Of a stretch of DNA of 64,000 nt, positions 55,466 to 64,000 are shown piece by piece. Below the pieces are notes generated by a model. The model saw nothing but the letters and a program-made list of their open reading frames with translations. It was not told the origin of the DNA and did no database searches. Position numbers and translations under genes: made by a program. Origin of the DNA: Deltaproteobacteria bacterium (GTDB taxonomy: Bacteria > Desulfobacterota > Binatia > UTPRO1); assembly GCA_020852955.1 (NCBI GenBank), contig JADYZW010000030.1, forward strand, positions 61,448-125,447, written 5' to 3'. The number at the start of each line of letters is the position of its first letter. The first letter of the stretch is position 1.

Positions 55466-56940
55466 GACGATGCCGCGCGGCGCGCCGGAAAGAAGGCGCG
55501 AAGACGTCGGACCATGCTCTGCATCATCGCCAGTTCTTCGGTGGCGAAGAATCCACCCACGAACAACGCGCCGCCGTATGCGGCCGCCGGGAGTATGGCT
55601 CGCACGAGCAAGTGATGACCGTTCATGACCCACGCGAGTGCGCCGGCCGTGAGGGCGGCGCCGAGCGGAACGAGGCTCAACGCGAGCGGTGAAGACGTTC
55701 CGGGCGCATGTCGTTTCAGGTAGGTGACCTGCGCTACGGCATAGACGATCATCGACAGCAGCGTTCCCAAGCCTGCGCCCCAGGGGCCGTACGCGGGGAT
55801 GAGGTAGAGCTTCAAGGCGACGGCGACGGCGGTCAGCGCGACGTTCATCGCGAGGTCGATGCGTTGCAGCTCCGCCGCCACGAGTACGTAGGCGTGGTAG
55901 CGGACCCAGCCGTAGGGGACGAGTGTCCAGACCAAGATCGACAGCGTGGAGCCCGCGGAGCGAAATTCTTCGCCGTACAGCAATGCCATGACGTCGTCGC
56001 CCATCACCGTGAACCACGTGGCCAACGGGAGACTGCCCGCGGCGAGAAAACGCATCGCCATCCGTCCGAGGCGCGCCAACTCCGTGCGATCGACGCGTAT
56101 CGCGGCGGCTAGCTGGGGATACAGCGAGAGGCAGAAGCTCTGCGGAACGACCAGGGCGAGCTCGAGGATACGCCACGCCGCGCCGTACCGACCCACGTCT
56201 TCGACCGAGCCAATCTTGGAAAGCATGAAGACGTCGATTCGCCAGTACAGCGTCGAGAACATCGCGATCGATACGAAGGTGGGCGCGCTCGCGAGGAGCG
56301 CGCCCAGGACGCGAGTATCCCGGCCCGGCGAGACGCGGATGCCGAGCGAGCGTAGCATCACGACGGCCAGTGTATTCGCGAGGATGCGTCCGGCGACGGC
56401 GAGCGCGATCACTGTCGGAAGTCCGTATCCGAGGAGGAGCGCCGGCCCGGCGAGCCCCACCTTTATGGCATTCTCCGCGAGGGCGACGCAGGCGAGGTAG
56501 TCCATGCGCTCGCGGGCGATGAACGCGGCGTCGTACAGCGTGCCGAGGGCGGAAGGGAGCAGGGCGAGACTCGCGATCGCGATGGCCCAAGAGGTCTTGT
56601 CGTCGTAGCCGAGAGCGGGCCCGAGCGAGGCCATGACCGGCATGAGGACGATCGAGGTGCCGGTCGCCAAGGTCACGGAATGGCCGAGCAACTCCTCCAG
56701 GCGCTCCGCCTGCCATGCGCCGTCCCGGGTGACGACGGAGTAGAGGCCGAGCGGAGCGATCGTCACGAAGAAATACAGGTAGGTGAACGCGAGGGTGTAC
56801 TGTCCGAGCCCGTCCGTTCCCAGGATTCGCGAGATCGCGAAGACGAGGATCATCGAGACCGCGGGCATCATCACCCGCAGTACGACGAGCGCGACGGTGT
56901 TCTTGAGTATCCGCCGGCCCGAGCTTGCGGCGTGCGTCAT
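55462..56940 (-). CDS. Wzx-like polysaccharide flippase (MOP superfamily)
   Basis: 492 residues, about 12-14 helices. The N terminus ILKNTVALVVLRVMMPAVSMILVFAISRILGTDGLGQYTLAF is the typical start of oligosaccharide flippases (here quoted in part: ISRILGTDGLGQY), and TLYDAAFIARERMDYLA the usual mid-protein motif. It would flip the undecaprenyl-linked unit to the periplasm for the Wzy-like protein at 49356. The ATG at 56940 overlaps the preceding TGA (ATGA), and its own TGA overlaps the SGNH GTG. Part of the coupled minus-strand operon. Confidence 0.92.
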   Translation of the reverse strand: MTHAASSGRRILKNTVALVVLRVMMPAVSMILVFAISRILGTDGLGQYTLAFTYLYFFVTIAPLGLYSVVTRDGAWQAERLEELLGHSVTLATGTSIVLMPVMASLGPALGYDDKTSWAIAIASLALLPSALGTLYDAAFIARERMDYLACVALAENAIKVGLAGPALLLGYGLPTVIALAVAGRILANTLAVVMLRSLGIRVSPGRDTRVLGALLASAPTFVSIAMFSTLYWRIDVFMLSKIGSVEDVGRYGAAWRILELALVVPQSFCLSLYPQLAAAIRVDRTELARLGRMAMRFLAAGSLPLATWFTVMGDDVMALLYGEEFRSAGSTLSILVWTLVPYGWVRYHAYVLVAAELQRIDLAMNVALTAVAVALKLYLIPAYGPWGAGLGTLLSMIVYAVAQVTYLKRHAPGTSSPLALSLVPLGAALTAGALAWVMNGHHLLVRAILPAAAYGGALFVGGFFATEELAMMQSMVRRLRAFFPARRAASS

Positions 56941-58103
56941 GGCTCCGTCGGGCCGTCGGGCCGGAGGCGCGCGCGGTATCTCTTCGTCAGGCGTAGCGCG
57001 CGACGAAAGACGGAGTGCAGGAGGTGCCGGCCGCGGTTCACTGGCGTCTTGCGAAACAGAATGACGCTTGCGTCATGGATGGTCGTATTTCCGAAGACCC
57101 GTTTGTACTCGGCATCGCCGATACCGAAATTGACGTGCCGTGGACGGTCGTGCTCGATCAGGTCTTTGATCAGCAGGTAGAGAAGCGTGCTGCCGGGAGA
57201 GAACTGCGCGACCGTCGCATCATGAGCGATCTCGGCGTAGTGATAGACGCCCGCGAACTGGTAGCCGAGTACGACGGCTCGCGGCGTCGTGCCGCACATG
57301 AGCACGTACGCGCGCAGGAGCCGGCGCCGCGCGAGATCGCGCAGGCGATCGGGCGAACCGAGAACGTCGTACATCCCGGGCGACGCCAGGGCCCGCTGCC
57401 ATGCGCGCGACGTGACCAGCGACGCCGCGGCCTGCAGCGTGGGCACCTGCTCCTCGCTGTCGACTCTCTCGCACTGCAGATCTCCGTGCGCGTTCCCGAG
57501 CAGCCGAAGCTGGCGATGCAAATTGTACCGCTTCTTCTTGCGAAACTGCCGCTGCAGGTACTCCTCGAAGCTTTCCGGCAGCGTGAGGTAGTGAAACGGA
57601 GCCACCCCGCGCGGGAGATAGACGGTGAAGTTCCGACGGACGTAGTCCGAGGTGTGGATATGCGACCAGGCGTAGCTGCCGACGCGCACGCTGTGGAGAT
57701 ACAGGCAATCGACGGACGGGTTGCGCGAGATCATGTGCGCGTAGATCCTGTCGTGCACCTCCGGCTCCGTGCTTCCGAGCGGTGCGCCGCCGAGCGGCAT
57801 GACGGCACGTAGGGAGAACCGCCCGAGCGCTCTGCCTCGGATCGAGAACTCGAGTGGATGCATGCCGACGCGAAACGGCGCGACTCCCAGGAGCTGTCCG
57901 TGGCCATCGTATACGGTGGCGATGTTCGATGCCTCGGCCATCCCGCTTGTGACGAGGTGCTGCCACCATGTGGGGGACTGGTACTGACGGTAGAGGTTGT
58001 CGCTCGCGGTGATCAGCGCCTCCCAACGTCGTAGCGGCGGATCCTGGGGCTCGTAGGCCAGTGGCTCCGCGCTGTGCGTCGTGGTCGAGCGCGGCAGCGT
58101 CAT
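56937..58103 (-). CDS. FemAB/GNAT-fold acyltransferase
   Basis: 388 residues with two GNAT-like halves (Acetyltransf_6 type). Signatures: ESFEEYLQRQFRKKKRYNL and, in the second half, TLLYLLIKDLIEHDRPRHVNFGIGDAEYKRVFG, a strong marker of this family (short form: NFGIGDAEYKRVF). Often found in exopolysaccharide loci, including exosortase-linked ones, where it is thought to acylate amino sugars; no exosortase is seen here. Cytosolic. ATGA junctions on both sides (58100 and 56937). A DegT aminotransferase earlier in the operon could make the amino sugar it modifies. Confidence 0.88.
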   Translation of the reverse strand: MTLPRSTTTHSAEPLAYEPQDPPLRRWEALITASDNLYRQYQSPTWWQHLVTSGMAEASNIATVYDGHGQLLGVAPFRVGMHPLEFSIRGRALGRFSLRAVMPLGGAPLGSTEPEVHDRIYAHMISRNPSVDCLYLHSVRVGSYAWSHIHTSDYVRRNFTVYLPRGVAPFHYLTLPESFEEYLQRQFRKKKRYNLHRQLRLLGNAHGDLQCERVDSEEQVPTLQAAASLVTSRAWQRALASPGMYDVLGSPDRLRDLARRRLLRAYVLMCGTTPRAVVLGYQFAGVYHYAEIAHDATVAQFSPGSTLLYLLIKDLIEHDRPRHVNFGIGDAEYKRVFGNTTIHDASVILFRKTPVNRGRHLLHSVFRRALRLTKRYRARLRPDGPTEP

Positions 58104-59290
58104 GCCTGGTTCCCGTCAGCGCGCCCGCCGACGAGCGCTTGGTACTCTTCGAGGAGTTCGGCTGCGAGCCGGTGAGGCGAATAGTCACGCTCGACGAGCG
58201 TGCGAGCCTGCTCGGCCAGCCGACGATTGGTCGCGGCGTCGCCCAAGAGCGTGTCGATCGCATCGGCGAGCGCGACGACGTCGCCTACCGGCACCAGCAT
58301 GCCGGAGTGTCCCGAGCGCACGAGCTCGCGCAGGCCGGGAATCTCGGTTCCGACCACGGCTACGCCGGCTGCGAATGCCTCCATGACGACGCGCGGGATT
58401 CCCTCGGAGTAGGACGGTAGCGCGAGCACGGTCGCGCCGAGCAGATGCCGACGGACGTCCTCGACGAAGCCCGTGAGCTCGATGCGGTCGGCGATACCGG
58501 CGCGCGCCGCGATCGTTCGCGCCTCGTCTGCCCCGGGTCCCGCGCCGGCGATGACCAACCGACAGGCGCGGCGCCGCGCGACGAGCCCCGTCGCTTCGAT
58601 GAGATCGAAGAGGCCCTTCTCTCGCACGAGCCGTCCGACGAAGAGCACGGTCGGTTGCGACGGCGTCGAGGTTCGGCGCTGCGCGTACACGTCGTCGAAC
58701 GCCGCGATGTCTACGGCATTCCTGATGCGCCGCACCTTCGGACCCAGGCGATACGGTCCGAGGGCCTCCAGCTGATGGTCGCTCAGCGGGTAGACGCGGT
58801 CGAACCGACGCAGGAGGTTCCGGCCGACGGTCTCGTAGGCGCGAATGCGGAAGCTCTCGTGATCGCACCAGCCGTGGGGCGTCGTCACGAGCCCGATCGG
58901 GAGACCGCGTGTCGCGAGGTATCCCAAGATGTCGGATTTGAAGCCGTGGGTGTGCAGCACGCCGAAGCGCCCGTCGACGACCCGGCTGCGGATTCCGACG
59001 ATCTGGCGCAACGCGAGCTTTCCGCCGAGGTCCAGATGGTGCGCCCGGAAGCCTTCACGTGCGAGGAAGCGCGCGAAGTCGTCGTAGCCGGGCTTGGTGC
59101 CGATCGTCAGCACTTCCTGCTCGACGCCCGTCCCCGCAAGCGCCCGCAATGCGAGGTGTGTCCAACGTTCCGGTCCGTACAGCCCTTTGGACGAGTGGAA
59201 GTGCAGCACGCGGATCGGACGTGGCGGTCCGGAGGCGCGGATCGCCGCCGGCGGAGCGCCAGCGGCGACGATGCGGGCGGATGACGCCAT
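58100..59290 (-). CDS. Glycosyltransferase family 4 protein
   Basis: 396-residue GT-B enzyme. Acceptor domain motifs VLHFHSSKGLYGPERWT and GVLHTHGFKSDILGYLATRG; donor domain with LFVGRLVREKGLFDLIEA, IAGAGPGADEA and the E-x7-E sugar-nucleotide site SYSEGIPRVVMEAFAAG. The ATG at 59290 begins one base after the GT2 stop; a longer frame overlapping the GT2 gene was rejected. Adds a sugar to the lipid-linked unit in the cytosol. Confidence 0.93.
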   Translation of the reverse strand: MASSARIVAAGAPPAAIRASGPPRPIRVLHFHSSKGLYGPERWTHLALRALAGTGVEQEVLTIGTKPGYDDFARFLAREGFRAHHLDLGGKLALRQIVGIRSRVVDGRFGVLHTHGFKSDILGYLATRGLPIGLVTTPHGWCDHESFRIRAYETVGRNLLRRFDRVYPLSDHQLEALGPYRLGPKVRRIRNAVDIAAFDDVYAQRRTSTPSQPTVLFVGRLVREKGLFDLIEATGLVARRRACRLVIAGAGPGADEARTIAARAGIADRIELTGFVEDVRRHLLGATVLALPSYSEGIPRVVMEAFAAGVAVVGTEIPGLRELVRSGHSGMLVPVGDVVALADAIDTLLGDAATNRRLAEQARTLVERDYSPHRLAAELLEEYQALVGGRADGNQA

Positions 59291-59291
59291 C

Positions 59292-60329
59292 TCAGCTCGC
59301 GCGGACGGCCGCCGCCCCGCGCGGCTCGGCCGTCGGCTCCACCATGGCCGGAGCCACGCGTTCGAGAGTGTAGACGAACTCCTCGTGTGCCCGGGGTGGC
59401 TTGACGAACGTCCAAGCACTTCCGACAGCGACGGAGATCCAATCGAGAATGATGAATCCGGCGTCACGCATGCTCCGCCGGCGCCAGGCGAGGAGGAGGA
59501 ACCCCGCGATCCCTACGACTGCCCACTCTTCGATGGGGCGGTCGTGGCCGAACAACGCGAGGACCGTGGCGATGACGCCGGACGCGAGAAACACGAACGT
59601 CAGCAGGTACCGATCGAACCGCTGGGCGTGCTGTCGGAACAGGCCGTCACGCAACGCCACGCGCAGCACCTGCCCGGGGCCGCTCTGCATGCCGCTGCGA
59701 TGCCGCCGCCACATGCCGGCGATGGACTCCTTCTTGCCCGTGTGGTGCACCGACATCGGATCCATGGTCTGCCGCGCGTGGAAGCCGCACGCCTCGAGCC
59801 GCACCCGGAGCTCCTGTTCCTCGCTTCCGACGATGAACGGGTTGAACCCTTTGCAGCGCACCAGGGCGTCTCGGCGATAGAGGGCGGTGCCACCGAGATC
59901 GTTGCCACCGTCGGACACTTCGACCCGACCGTTCTCGACGTGAGCGTTGCGGCGTGCGCCGCAGATGACGCCGGCGGTCGCGTCCGTCTCCATGTGCGCG
60001 ATCGCCGTCTCGAGCCATCCGGGCACCAGTTCGCAATCGCCATCGATGAACAGGATGTAGCGCCCGTCGACGTGCTGGGAGCCGATCCAACGTCCCGCGG
60101 CCGCCGACATGCGCCGAGCCCGATAGCGGAAGACCCGTACCGGATAGCGCGAGGCGATCGTCGTCGTATCGTCGCTCGAATCCGAGTCGACCACGACGAT
60201 GTCCGTGTCGGCGAACGATCGGGCGGTCGCCTGCAAGATCGACTCGATGCACCTGGCGATGCGCGTCGCTTCGTTGCGGGTGATGATGACGACGCCGAGC
60301 TCGCGCGTTGCGACCATCGGCGCGCTCAC
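59292..60329 (-). CDS. Glycosyltransferase family 2 protein with C-terminal membrane helices
   Basis: 345 residues. GT-A fold from GVVIITRNEATRIARCIES, VVDSDSSDDTTTIA and the DxD motif FIDGDCELVPGW; the acceptor region contains GSEEQELRVRLEACGF. Two or three helices (about 245-310) place it at the inner membrane. The GTG at 60329 overlaps the deacetylase TGA as GTGA; an ATG four codons on (60317) is the alternative. Confidence 0.92.
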   Translation of the reverse strand: MSAPMVATRELGVVIITRNEATRIARCIESILQATARSFADTDIVVVDSDSSDDTTTIASRYPVRVFRYRARRMSAAAGRWIGSQHVDGRYILFIDGDCELVPGWLETAIAHMETDATAGVICGARRNAHVENGRVEVSDGGNDLGGTALYRRDALVRCKGFNPFIVGSEEQELRVRLEACGFHARQTMDPMSVHHTGKKESIAGMWRRHRSGMQSGPGQVLRVALRDGLFRQHAQRFDRYLLTFVFLASGVIATVLALFGHDRPIEEWAVVGIAGFLLLAWRRRSMRDAGFIILDWISVAVGSAWTFVKPPRAHEEFVYTLERVAPAMVEPTAEPRGAAAVRAS

Positions 60330-61237
60330 GGGGTCTCCTGCAGCCGCCAGAGCCAGCGGTCGACCCAGCGCCAACCGTCCATGGCACCGTGTACGATGGC
60401 GCGAAACATCCAGAGCCCCTCGCCGCCTTCGACCTTCACGCGCGGCAGGCTGAGCGGGTCGCTGCCGCGGGTGATCGCTCCGTGTTGCGACGTGAACGCC
60501 AGTCGGTAGCCCGCCCCGCGCAGCGTCGCGGCGGTTCGCTCGTCGTAGTCCGCGCGGGTCCCGTAGGGATAGGCGAACGCGGCGACCGGACGTCCCGTGA
60601 GGCTCTCCAGCACGGTGCGGGAACGCTCCGCTTCGGTGCGTTGGGTCTCTTCCGGAAGGCGCGCCAGGGACCGATGCGTCAAGGCGTGGGACCCGATCGC
60701 GATGCCGTGCGACGCGAGCTCGCTGATCTCGCTCGTCGTGAGGCGGGCGTCGCGACTCGGGACGTCGGCGGCGCGCGCCGCGGCGTCGGTCGCCAGCTCC
60801 CCGGCCGGGACGAACGACACGAGGGGGATGCCGTGACGTTCGGCGATAGGAGCCGCGCATGCCAGTACGCACGGGTTCCCGTCGTCGACGGTCACCAGTA
60901 CGGCATCCGGCGGCAGAATCCGGTCGCCGCGCAGGAACGCCTCCAGATCGTCGAGCGAGACGGCGAGCTTCTCGCGCGCGAGCCATCCCATCTGACGATC
61001 GAACTCCTCGGCCGACACGCAGAAGGGGTCGCGACGGGCATCGCCGAAGCGGTGGTACGTGAGCGCACGCACGCTCGTGGCGCCGCGCGGAAGAACGGAG
61101 CGCATCGCGACGGCGGCGAGCGCGAACCAGGCGCGCGCGGCCTTCTTGATCCACCAGCGAAGCGCGCGCGCGTCCACCGCCGCATCGTGTCGCGCGGCCG
61201 ACGATGCCGCGCGCGGCGTGTTCACGGCCGTCGCCAT
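60326..61237 (-). CDS. Polysaccharide deacetylase family protein (NodB fold)
   Basis: 303 residues. NodB homology domain with VTVDDGN in place of the usual TFDDG, the metal HxxxH in GSHALTHRSL, and AFAYPYGTRADYD. An N-terminal helix near KKAARAWFALAAVAMRSVL may anchor it. Removes N- or O-acetyl groups from the polymer. The ATG at 61237 lies 16 bases inside the end of the WecG/TagA gene; the longer frame upstream is a shadow. The variant DDG motif keeps both Asp. Confidence 0.9.
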   Translation of the reverse strand: MATAVNTPRAASSAARHDAAVDARALRWWIKKAARAWFALAAVAMRSVLPRGATSVRALTYHRFGDARRDPFCVSAEEFDRQMGWLAREKLAVSLDDLEAFLRGDRILPPDAVLVTVDDGNPCVLACAAPIAERHGIPLVSFVPAGELATDAAARAADVPSRDARLTTSEISELASHGIAIGSHALTHRSLARLPEETQRTEAERSRTVLESLTGRPVAAFAYPYGTRADYDERTAATLRGAGYRLAFTSQHGAITRGSDPLSLPRVKVEGGEGLWMFRAIVHGAMDGWRWVDRWLWRLQETP

Positions 61238-62031
61238 TCGTCGCGTGCCACTCGTGCAAGGAACTTGGGATTTCCGATCAGATACCGCCGCCACTTGTGC
61301 GGCTGCTGCATCATGAGCTGCACCCACTCGAAGCCGTGCCGGCGCACCCATTTCGGCGCGCGCGTGAGGACGCCGCCCCAGTGGTCGAAGAGGCCGCCCA
61401 CCCCGACGGCGAGCTTCACCCCGGTGAGCCGCTCGCGGTTGTCGTGGATCCAGCGCTCCTGGATCGGGTTTCCCATGGCGACCATCAGCACGTCGGGCCG
61501 CGCGGCGTTGATGCGAGCGACGACCGCGTCGTGCTCCGCCGGCGGGTAGTGGCCGTGGTGGTATCCGACGACGTTCAGTCCGGGAAATCTCGTCGGGAGA
61601 TTTGCCGCGGCCCGCGCGACGACGTCCGTCCGCGCGCCCACGAGGAAGTAGCGATAGGCCCGTTCCATCGTATTCACGAAGAAGAACGGCAGCAGATCGG
61701 TCCCCACCAGGTTGGCGATCATTTTCTTGCCCTGCCAGCGCGCGGCCCAGCGGACGCCGGTGCCGTCTCCGAACACGACGTCGGCGTCGTTCAGCACCGT
61801 GCGATACTCCGGGTCGTCGCACGTCAGGTTCAGCGTATGGGCATTCACGATGTAGGCGGCGCGCGCGCGCGACGCCGCGACCCAGATCAGCTTCTGCATG
61901 TGCGCGACGGCCTCGATCGTGTGCAGATTCGTGATCCGTACCCCCAGGATCTCCACGACGCGCGCGTCCGCGGGACCGCACGCCGGCGGTACGATGTCGC
62001 GAGCGTCGGCGTTACGCATCGGCATGGCCAT
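61222..62031 (-). CDS. WecG/TagA/CpsF-family glycosyltransferase
   Basis: 269 residues, GT26. Clear signatures: VVFGDGTGVRWAARWQG (with the catalytic-region Asp), NLVGTDLLPFFF, VAMGNPIQERWIHDN and AVGVGGLFDHWGGVLTRAPKWVRRHGFEW (partial: GVGGLFDHWGG). These enzymes add ManNAc, ManNAcA or similar to undecaprenyl-PP-linked GlcNAc; the UDP-ManNAc source could be WecB at 42414. ATG at 62031; a second in-frame ATG at 62022 cannot be excluded. Peripheral at the inner membrane. Confidence 0.94.
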   Translation of the reverse strand: MAMPMRNADARDIVPPACGPADARVVEILGVRITNLHTIEAVAHMQKLIWVAASRARAAYIVNAHTLNLTCDDPEYRTVLNDADVVFGDGTGVRWAARWQGKKMIANLVGTDLLPFFFVNTMERAYRYFLVGARTDVVARAAANLPTRFPGLNVVGYHHGHYPPAEHDAVVARINAARPDVLMVAMGNPIQERWIHDNRERLTGVKLAVGVGGLFDHWGGVLTRAPKWVRRHGFEWVQLMMQQPHKWRRYLIGNPKFLARVARDEWRRP

Positions 62032-62050
62032 GGGAGATCGGACGACGCCC

Positions 62051-62953
62051 TCAGGCGGCGATCCCCTCCTCCATGGCCTGCCGGTACGTCAGCACCCGGC
62101 GCTCGCGGGCGATCGTCGCGAGGATGTCGCGGAGCGCGGCGCGCTTCGCCGCGAGGGGTACCTTCATGCCGGGGTGCCGGTCCATGCGGGGATCGATGCC
62201 GTCGCTCGCCAGGTCGAGCAGGTCGGCGGCGTGGAACTCGTAGCAGAGCGGCCGACCGGAGCGCAGCGCCGACCGGAGCCCGCGTCGGAAGAGCCACGGC
62301 GGCACGAAGTACGAGAACGTGTGGTAGACGGGCAGCCGGAGCCAGCGCGTCACCGAGATCGGGAACTCGACGAGCGCGCCGCGCGCCGCGCGCGACTGGT
62401 GCGGCGCCGTCGGCGCGAGGGCGTGCCCGAGCAGGTCCATCGAGAAGATCGAGCCCTTGCGGGCGCTCCGCCGATACGCGGCGAGCCGGCTCGCCACCAG
62501 GATTGGCGTCGGGAAGACCGACGCGTCGTAACGATAGCCGCACTCGGCGATCATCCCGAGCACGCGATCCGTCACGTCCCATGCCGGCGCCCGGAAACCG
62601 ATGACTTCGGCGCCGCTCGCCTCGGAGAGCCGGGCGCGCGACTCGCCGAGCTCGGCGCGCAGGCGATCGTCGTCCAGGGTGCTGAAGGGCTGCGTGTGGG
62701 TGAGGGAGTGGCTCGCCACCTCGTGGCCGCCCGCGACCGCCCGGCGCCAGAGCGCGCTTTCCGAGTGGGCGTCACGCGCGATGACGAAGAGGACCCCCGG
62801 CACGTCGAGCTCGTCGAAGAGCTCGAGCACGCGCGGCACCGCCGTCCGGTAGACGCGGTCGCACGCCGGCAGGTTCTCGATCCCGTAGCCCTGGAGGTGC
62901 CGGTCGACGGTGTCGAGGTCGCAGGAGAAGATGGCGTAGGGGCGAGTGGCCAT
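62051..62953 (-). CDS. Second polysaccharide deacetylase family protein
   Basis: 300 residues of the NodB/DUF3473-like kind. The N terminus AIFSCDLDTVDRHLQGYG has Asp at the position of the TFDDG motif but a changed context; HxxxH is present in VASHSLTHTQPF and FRAPAWDVTDRVLG is the typical third motif. No signal peptide, so it may act in the cytosol or leave by another route. The ATG at 62953 lies 10 bases after the aminotransferase stop; the longer frame upstream overlaps that gene. Confidence 0.9.
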   Translation of the reverse strand: MATRPYAIFSCDLDTVDRHLQGYGIENLPACDRVYRTAVPRVLELFDELDVPGVLFVIARDAHSESALWRRAVAGGHEVASHSLTHTQPFSTLDDDRLRAELGESRARLSEASGAEVIGFRAPAWDVTDRVLGMIAECGYRYDASVFPTPILVASRLAAYRRSARKGSIFSMDLLGHALAPTAPHQSRAARGALVEFPISVTRWLRLPVYHTFSYFVPPWLFRRGLRSALRSGRPLCYEFHAADLLDLASDGIDPRMDRHPGMKVPLAAKRAALRDILATIARERRVLTYRQAMEEGIAA

Positions 62954-62963
62954 GCGTCGGCGA

Positions 62964-64000
62964 TCAGGCGCTCCGGGCCGCGACGGGGCGGGTGAGCTCG
63001 GCGACGGCATTCTGCACCGCCGCCGCGACGAAAGCGACGTGCTCGTCGGTGTAGAACTCGTTCCACGGCAGGACGACCACCCGTTCGAGGCCGCGGACGG
63101 TTCCCGGATAGTCCCGGGCGTCGTAGACGATCTTCGTGCCGTCCTCGCGTTCGCGGTACGAGTAGGGAAACTGGCTCGTGCCGAAGGTCTTGCGCTTCGT
63201 GAAGACCTCGCACTCGAAGGCGGGCTTCTGGATGTAGCGCGGGGCGCAGAAGACGCCGCTCGCCTTGAGGGCGCCGCCGAGCGCGTCCGAGCCGCCGCGG
63301 ATGACCGTCGGATCGACGATCAGCGGGTACTTCCAGTAGACGTGCGTCGCGTTCGTCGCCGGCGCCGGCAGGATCAATCCCGGCGTGCCGCGCAGGCGCT
63401 CCGTCAGCCGCTCGGCGGTGCGGCGCCGGCGCTCGACGACGCCGTCGAGTTTGGCGAGCTGCGCGCGCGCGACCGCGCCCTGGAGGTCGGTCATGCGGTA
63501 GTTCAGCGCCAGGAAGTAGTGGTCCGGCTTCGGATCCCCGTAGCCCCATGCCTTGTCGCTGAAGAGGACCATCCAGCGGGCGTAGGCCGGGTCGCTCGTG
63601 ATCACGAGGCCGCCTTCGCCGGTCGTCATGTGCTTCCCTTGCTGGAGGCTGAAGGCGCCGATCGCGCCGATCGTGCCGACGAGCTTTCCGTGCTGGGTCG
63701 CGAGGAACGCCTGCGCGCAGTCCTCGATCACCGGGATGCCGTGCCGGTCCGCGACCGCCTTGATGCCGGCGACGTCGCAGGGGTTCCCGAAGAGGTGCGT
63801 CGCGATGATGGCGCGCGTGCGCGTGGTGATGCGCGCGGCGACGGCCTCGGGCGTCACGTTCAACGTCACCGGGTCCACGTCCGCGAAGATCGGGATCGCG
63901 CCCTGGTAGAGGATCGGCGCGATGCCGCCCATGTCGGTGATCGACGTGGTGACGATCTCGTCGCCGGGCTCCGGGTCGATCGCGGCCACCGCGCAGTGGA
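62964..64000 (-). CDS. DegT/DnrJ/EryC1/StrS sugar aminotransferase (5' end outside window)
   Basis: PLP enzyme that converts a keto sugar nucleotide to an amino sugar. About 345 residues are visible; the frame reads off the right edge as HCAVAAIDPEPGDEIV, which is internal to the family, so the true start and about 50 residues are missing. The PLP Lys is in FSLQQGKHMTTGEGG, the cofactor Asp in VIEDCAQAFLATQHG, and the C terminus has the usual VLPWNEFYTDEHV. First visible gene of the ten-gene operon. Together with the FemAB-like acyltransferase it suggests an N-acylated amino sugar in the polymer. Confidence 0.93.
   Translation of the reverse strand, partial: HCAVAAIDPEPGDEIVTTSITDMGGIAPILYQGAIPIFADVDPVTLNVTPEAVAARITTRTRAIIATHLFGNPCDVAGIKAVADRHGIPVIEDCAQAFLATQHGKLVGTIGAIGAFSLQQGKHMTTGEGGLVITSDPAYARWMVLFSDKAWGYGDPKPDHYFLALNYRMTDLQGAVARAQLAKLDGVVERRRRTAERLTERLRGTPGLILPAPATNATHVYWKYPLIVDPTVIRGGSDALGGALKASGVFCAPRYIQKPAFECEVFTKRKTFGTSQFPYSYREREDGTKIVYDARDYPGTVRGLERVVVLPWNEFYTDEHVAFVAAAVQNAVAELTRPVAARSA

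Overview
High-GC bacterial chromosome fragment with 42 protein-coding genes and no rRNA, tRNA, CRISPR array, insertion sequence or prophage that I can recognise. The gene mix suggests an uncultured Binatota/Desulfobacterota-type bacterium: secreted Cys-rich proteins with long Thr-Pro (TPTxTPT) linkers, an F420-type luciferase-like oxidoreductase, acyl-CoA metabolism, a B12-binding radical SAM enzyme and apolipoprotein N-acyltransferase. This placement is an inference from gene content; Myxococcota-like lineages share some of these traits.

Layout. 1-5.5 kb: a giant secreted propeller protein closed by a strong terminator. 5.6-13.7 kb (minus strand): lnt, coupled to a 1598-residue protein with two cyclase and two ATPase domains, a lipoprotein acid phosphatase and a luciferase-like oxidoreductase. 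13.7-16.9 kb (minus): a three-gene respiratory cluster (cytochrome c/CuA subunit II, heme-copper subunit I, SCO/SenC). Subunit I lacks the active-site cross-linked Tyr, so the cluster looks like an sNOR-type nitric oxide reductase rather than an oxidase. 17-24 kb: radical SAM/B12 protein, an aldo-keto reductase overlapping a circularly permuted ATP-grasp protein, a zinc metallopeptidase, thrH and an acyl-CoA dehydrogenase. 24-39.7 kb: a secretome island of Cys-rich, Fn3, calcium-loop and PT-linker proteins that share C-terminal domains, interspersed with a GST, an FAD-linked oxidase, a DUF218 protein, a thioredoxin, YciH and a flippase-like membrane protein.

39.8-64 kb is a surface-polysaccharide region. 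A first minus-strand block holds an O-antigen ligase-like protein, a glycosyltransferase, a NodU-type carbamoyltransferase, a membrane phosphotransferase resembling eukaryotic GPI ethanolamine-phosphate transferases, WecB, a sulfotransferase and a GT39-type glycosyltransferase. A second block, at least ten genes from the right edge down to 52.9 kb and mostly with overlapping stop/start codons, encodes an aminotransferase, two polysaccharide deacetylases, WecG/TagA, GT2 and GT4 enzymes, a FemAB-like acyltransferase, a Wzx-like flippase, and an SGNH/MBOAT O-acylation pair. Between the blocks a secreted parallel beta-helix protein is read in the opposite direction from a near-consensus sigma-54 promoter.

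Together the polysaccharide genes could make, flip, polymerise and decorate (carbamoyl, sulfate, O-acyl, possibly phosphoethanolamine) an envelope polymer. Overlapping GTGA or ATGA junctions recur throughout and point to extensive translational coupling.
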